In this document: in pieces, positions 62,782 to 64,000 of the stretch
Layout: each line of letters starts with the position of its first letter
How positions within the stretch are numbered: position 1 is the stretch's first letter
Origin: Paenibacillus vini
GTDB taxonomy: Bacteria > Bacillota > Bacilli > Paenibacillales > Paenibacillaceae
DNA length: 64,000 bases
Direction: 5' to 3'
Assembly: GCF_018403325.1 (NCBI RefSeq)
Contig: NZ_BOSL01000001.1
Span: forward strand, 682,001 to 746,000
Made by a program: the position numbers and the translations under genes
The notes under the pieces: model-generated
Seen by the model: the letters and a program-made list of their open reading frames with translations, nothing else
Told to the model about the DNA's origin: nothing
Database searches by the model: none

Positions 62782-63669
62782 GTGCCGCCGAAAACCCGCA
62801 AACGCAGAATTAACGAATACATTCCATTAACCGGACCCGCCCGGCATACGATCGACACCCTGATGATTATCGTGGGGTCTTTCATCACCGCGTTGGCCTT
62901 TAATTTATTTTTGGTGCCGAATCACATCGCTTCCGGCGGGGTGTCCGGCTTGTCCGTCATCGCGCAGTCGCTGTTCGGCATTGAACCCGCCTACACACAG
63001 TGGGCTCTGAATATTCCGCTCTTTATTGCGGGATTTATGCTGCTAGGCCGGGATTACGCGATCCGTTCCCTGCTTGGAACGGTGGTACTTCCGTTGTTTG
63101 TCTTTTTAACCAAGGATTTTCCCGTGCCGACTACAGATCCGCTGCTGGCTTCTTTATATGGCGGGATCGGCGTTGGCCTCGGTCTGGGCATCGTGTTCCG
63201 GGGCAGAGGCTCTACCGGCGGATTGTCTACGCTGGCTCAGATTATTCAGAAGTACAGCGGCCTGAGCCTTTCCGTATGCGTAGTGCTTATGGATGGCATG
63301 GTGATCGCTCTTGCCGGCTTCATTCTTTCACCTGAAAAAGCGCTGTACGCGCTGATCGGCCTGTACATTACAGGCAAGATTATCGATGCCATTGAGCTAG
63401 GCTTCAATTATACAAAGGTGGCTTATATCATCGCGGATAATACCGAAGCGATCTCTAAGGCGGTGCTATCCGAGCTCGACCGCGGGCTGACCAAGCTGAA
63501 TGCGCAAGGCGGCTACACGGGGGACAATCGGACCGTGCTTATGGTCGTCGTCGGCCAGAGCGAAGTGACCCGGCTTAAGACGCTGGTGCAGACCTTGGAG
63601 CCGACGGCTTTTGTCATCATCACGAACGCCCATGAAGTATTGGGCGAAGGCTTCAAGCGGACACCGTGA
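62782..63669 (+). CDS. YitT-family membrane protein
   Basis: 295 residues from GTG 62782, selected because GAGGAGGGG (62767-62775) is six bases upstream; an in-frame start at 62722 would place the terminator inside the gene. A basic N-terminus is followed by five to six membrane segments (residues ~22-185: I-I-V-G-S-F-I-T-A-L-A-F-N-L-F; N-H-I-A-S-G-G-V-S-G-L-S; G-R-G-S-T-G-G-L). A soluble C-terminal DUF2179 domain (~200-285; A-Y-I-I-A-D-N-T-E-A-I and G-Y-T-G-D-N-R-T-V-L-M-V-V-V) completes it. Family function is not established. Confidence 0.92.
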   Translation: MPPKTRKRRINEYIPLTGPARHTIDTLMIIVGSFITALAFNLFLVPNHIASGGVSGLSVIAQSLFGIEPAYTQWALNIPLFIAGFMLLGRDYAIRSLLGTVVLPLFVFLTKDFPVPTTDPLLASLYGGIGVGLGLGIVFRGRGSTGGLSTLAQIIQKYSGLSLSVCVVLMDGMVIALAGFILSPEKALYALIGLYITGKIIDAIELGFNYTKVAYIIADNTEAISKAVLSELDRGLTKLNAQGGYTGDNRTVLMVVVGQSEVTRLKTLVQTLEPTAFVIITNAHEVLGEGFKRTP

Positions 63670-63701
63670 CGCTTCTACCATCTACCGAGTAATAAAAAAG
63701 C

Positions 63702-63747
63702 AACAAGGGCGAGCTCCGTATCCGGGAGTCTCGCCCTTGTTTTTTTA
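63702..63747. terminator. Bidirectional terminator
   Basis: AACAAGGGCGAG and CTCGCCCTTGTT form a 12-bp stem, with AAAAAAG before and TTTTTTT after, between the convergent yitT-type gene and the minus-strand gene at the edge. Confidence 0.95.
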
Positions 63748-64000
63748 CATCATCATTTCTTCCGTATCGGCATCATTAAAATAATATTCGTCATAGAAGT
63801 CTGTTACGATCCATTGTCCATCCTTATACGTCAGCTCGCAGGCCTGATTAAAGATGGTGTCTTCGGAGGCGGAGGCATTCGGATCCTCAGAAAGACTGAA
63901 GGATTGGCTGAAATGAGCTTGAACGCTGACATTAGCGCGTAAATCCTCGCCCCATTCCAACAGCTCAATACTGCTCATATCGAAGACGACTTTGTTTACT
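63745..64000 (-). CDS. 3' part of an unidentified gene, 5' end outside window
   Basis: The frame is open to the window edge. An ATG at 63978 is probably internal, since the frame continues upstream as V-N-K-V-V-F-D without a stop. The visible ~84 C-terminal residues are acidic with an E-L-T-Y-K-D-G-Q-W-I-V-T-D-F-Y ending strand. That resembles the last strands of NTF2-like domains found in membrane-anchored TcaA/YvbJ-type proteins, but this is weak. No other domain is visible. Confidence 0.6.
   Translation of the reverse strand, partial: VNKVVFDMSSIELLEWGEDLRANVSVQAHFSQSFSLSEDPNASASEDTIFNQACELTYKDGQWIVTDFYDEYYFNDADTEEMMM

Noticed and set aside
1-64000. tRNA, rRNA or CRISPR features
   Set aside because: No clover-leaf-like clusters with CCA ends, rRNA core sequences or regularly spaced repeats were noticed on reading both strands; a tRNAscan or CRISPR search would settle it.

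Overview
The window looks like a chromosomal segment of a motile, spore-forming Gram-positive bacterium, most probably Paenibacillus or a close relative. The evidence is an alpha/beta-type small acid-soluble spore protein, S-layer homology (SLH) and copper-amine-oxidase-like stalk domains on secreted proteins, strong AGGAGG ribosome-binding sites with frequent TTG and GTG starts, and a gene order (degS-degU-comFA-comFC-yvyF-flgM-flgN-flgK-flgL-fliW-csrA-hag-flaG-fliD-fliS-fliT ... hpf-secA-prfB) that follows the Bacillus subtilis order as I remember it. No rRNA, tRNA, CRISPR array or insertion sequence was recognised.

Positions 1-17700 are mainly cell-surface genes: two large Ig-like-domain exported proteins of S-layer type (the first cut by the window edge), an 840-residue secreted protein of unknown function, a small secreted protein, a spore protein, metK with an intrinsic terminator in its leader, a protein with SLH domains, an orphan PD-(D/E)XK-like/winged-helix protein on the minus strand, and a secreted phosphodiester glycosidase with a C-terminal stalk domain.

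Positions 17700-33460 hold the DegS/DegU two-component system, the late competence genes comFA and comFC, and the late flagellar block. Regulatory sites are clear here: sigma-D promoters before flgM, hag and flaG, a terminator whose 5' arm is the flgM -10 element, and CsrA-type GGA motifs in the hag leader. With fliW and csrA nearby, this suggests the FliW-CsrA-Hag feedback loop known from B. subtilis. A Core-2/I-branching-type glycosyltransferase sits between csrA and hag.

Positions 33480-56800 form a large AT-richer glycan island inserted between fliT and hpf, which are neighbours in B. subtilis. It has several multidomain glycosyltransferases (GT2+TPR, GT2+methyltransferase+TPR, tandem GT2), a CDP-glycerol pair (TagD and a TagB/F-like transferase with a TPR tail), and a ten-gene minus-strand operon. 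That operon carries genes for a UDP-N-acetyl-6-deoxy-L-hexosamine (CapE-, WecB- and RmlD-like enzymes), UDP-glucuronate and perhaps UDP-xylose (Ugd and a UXS-like enzyme), CDP-glucose (RfbF), an FkbM methyltransferase and three glycosyltransferases. Its right end contains a decayed glycosyltransferase. The best inference is a flagellin-glycosylation island, possibly adding glycerol phosphate. A capsule or wall-polymer role for the minus-strand operon is not excluded.

Positions 56800-64000 return to conserved backbone: a cold-shock protein, a VanZ-family membrane protein, hpf, secA, prfB with its programmed frameshift, a YitT-family membrane protein, and the 3' end of an unidentified minus-strand gene.
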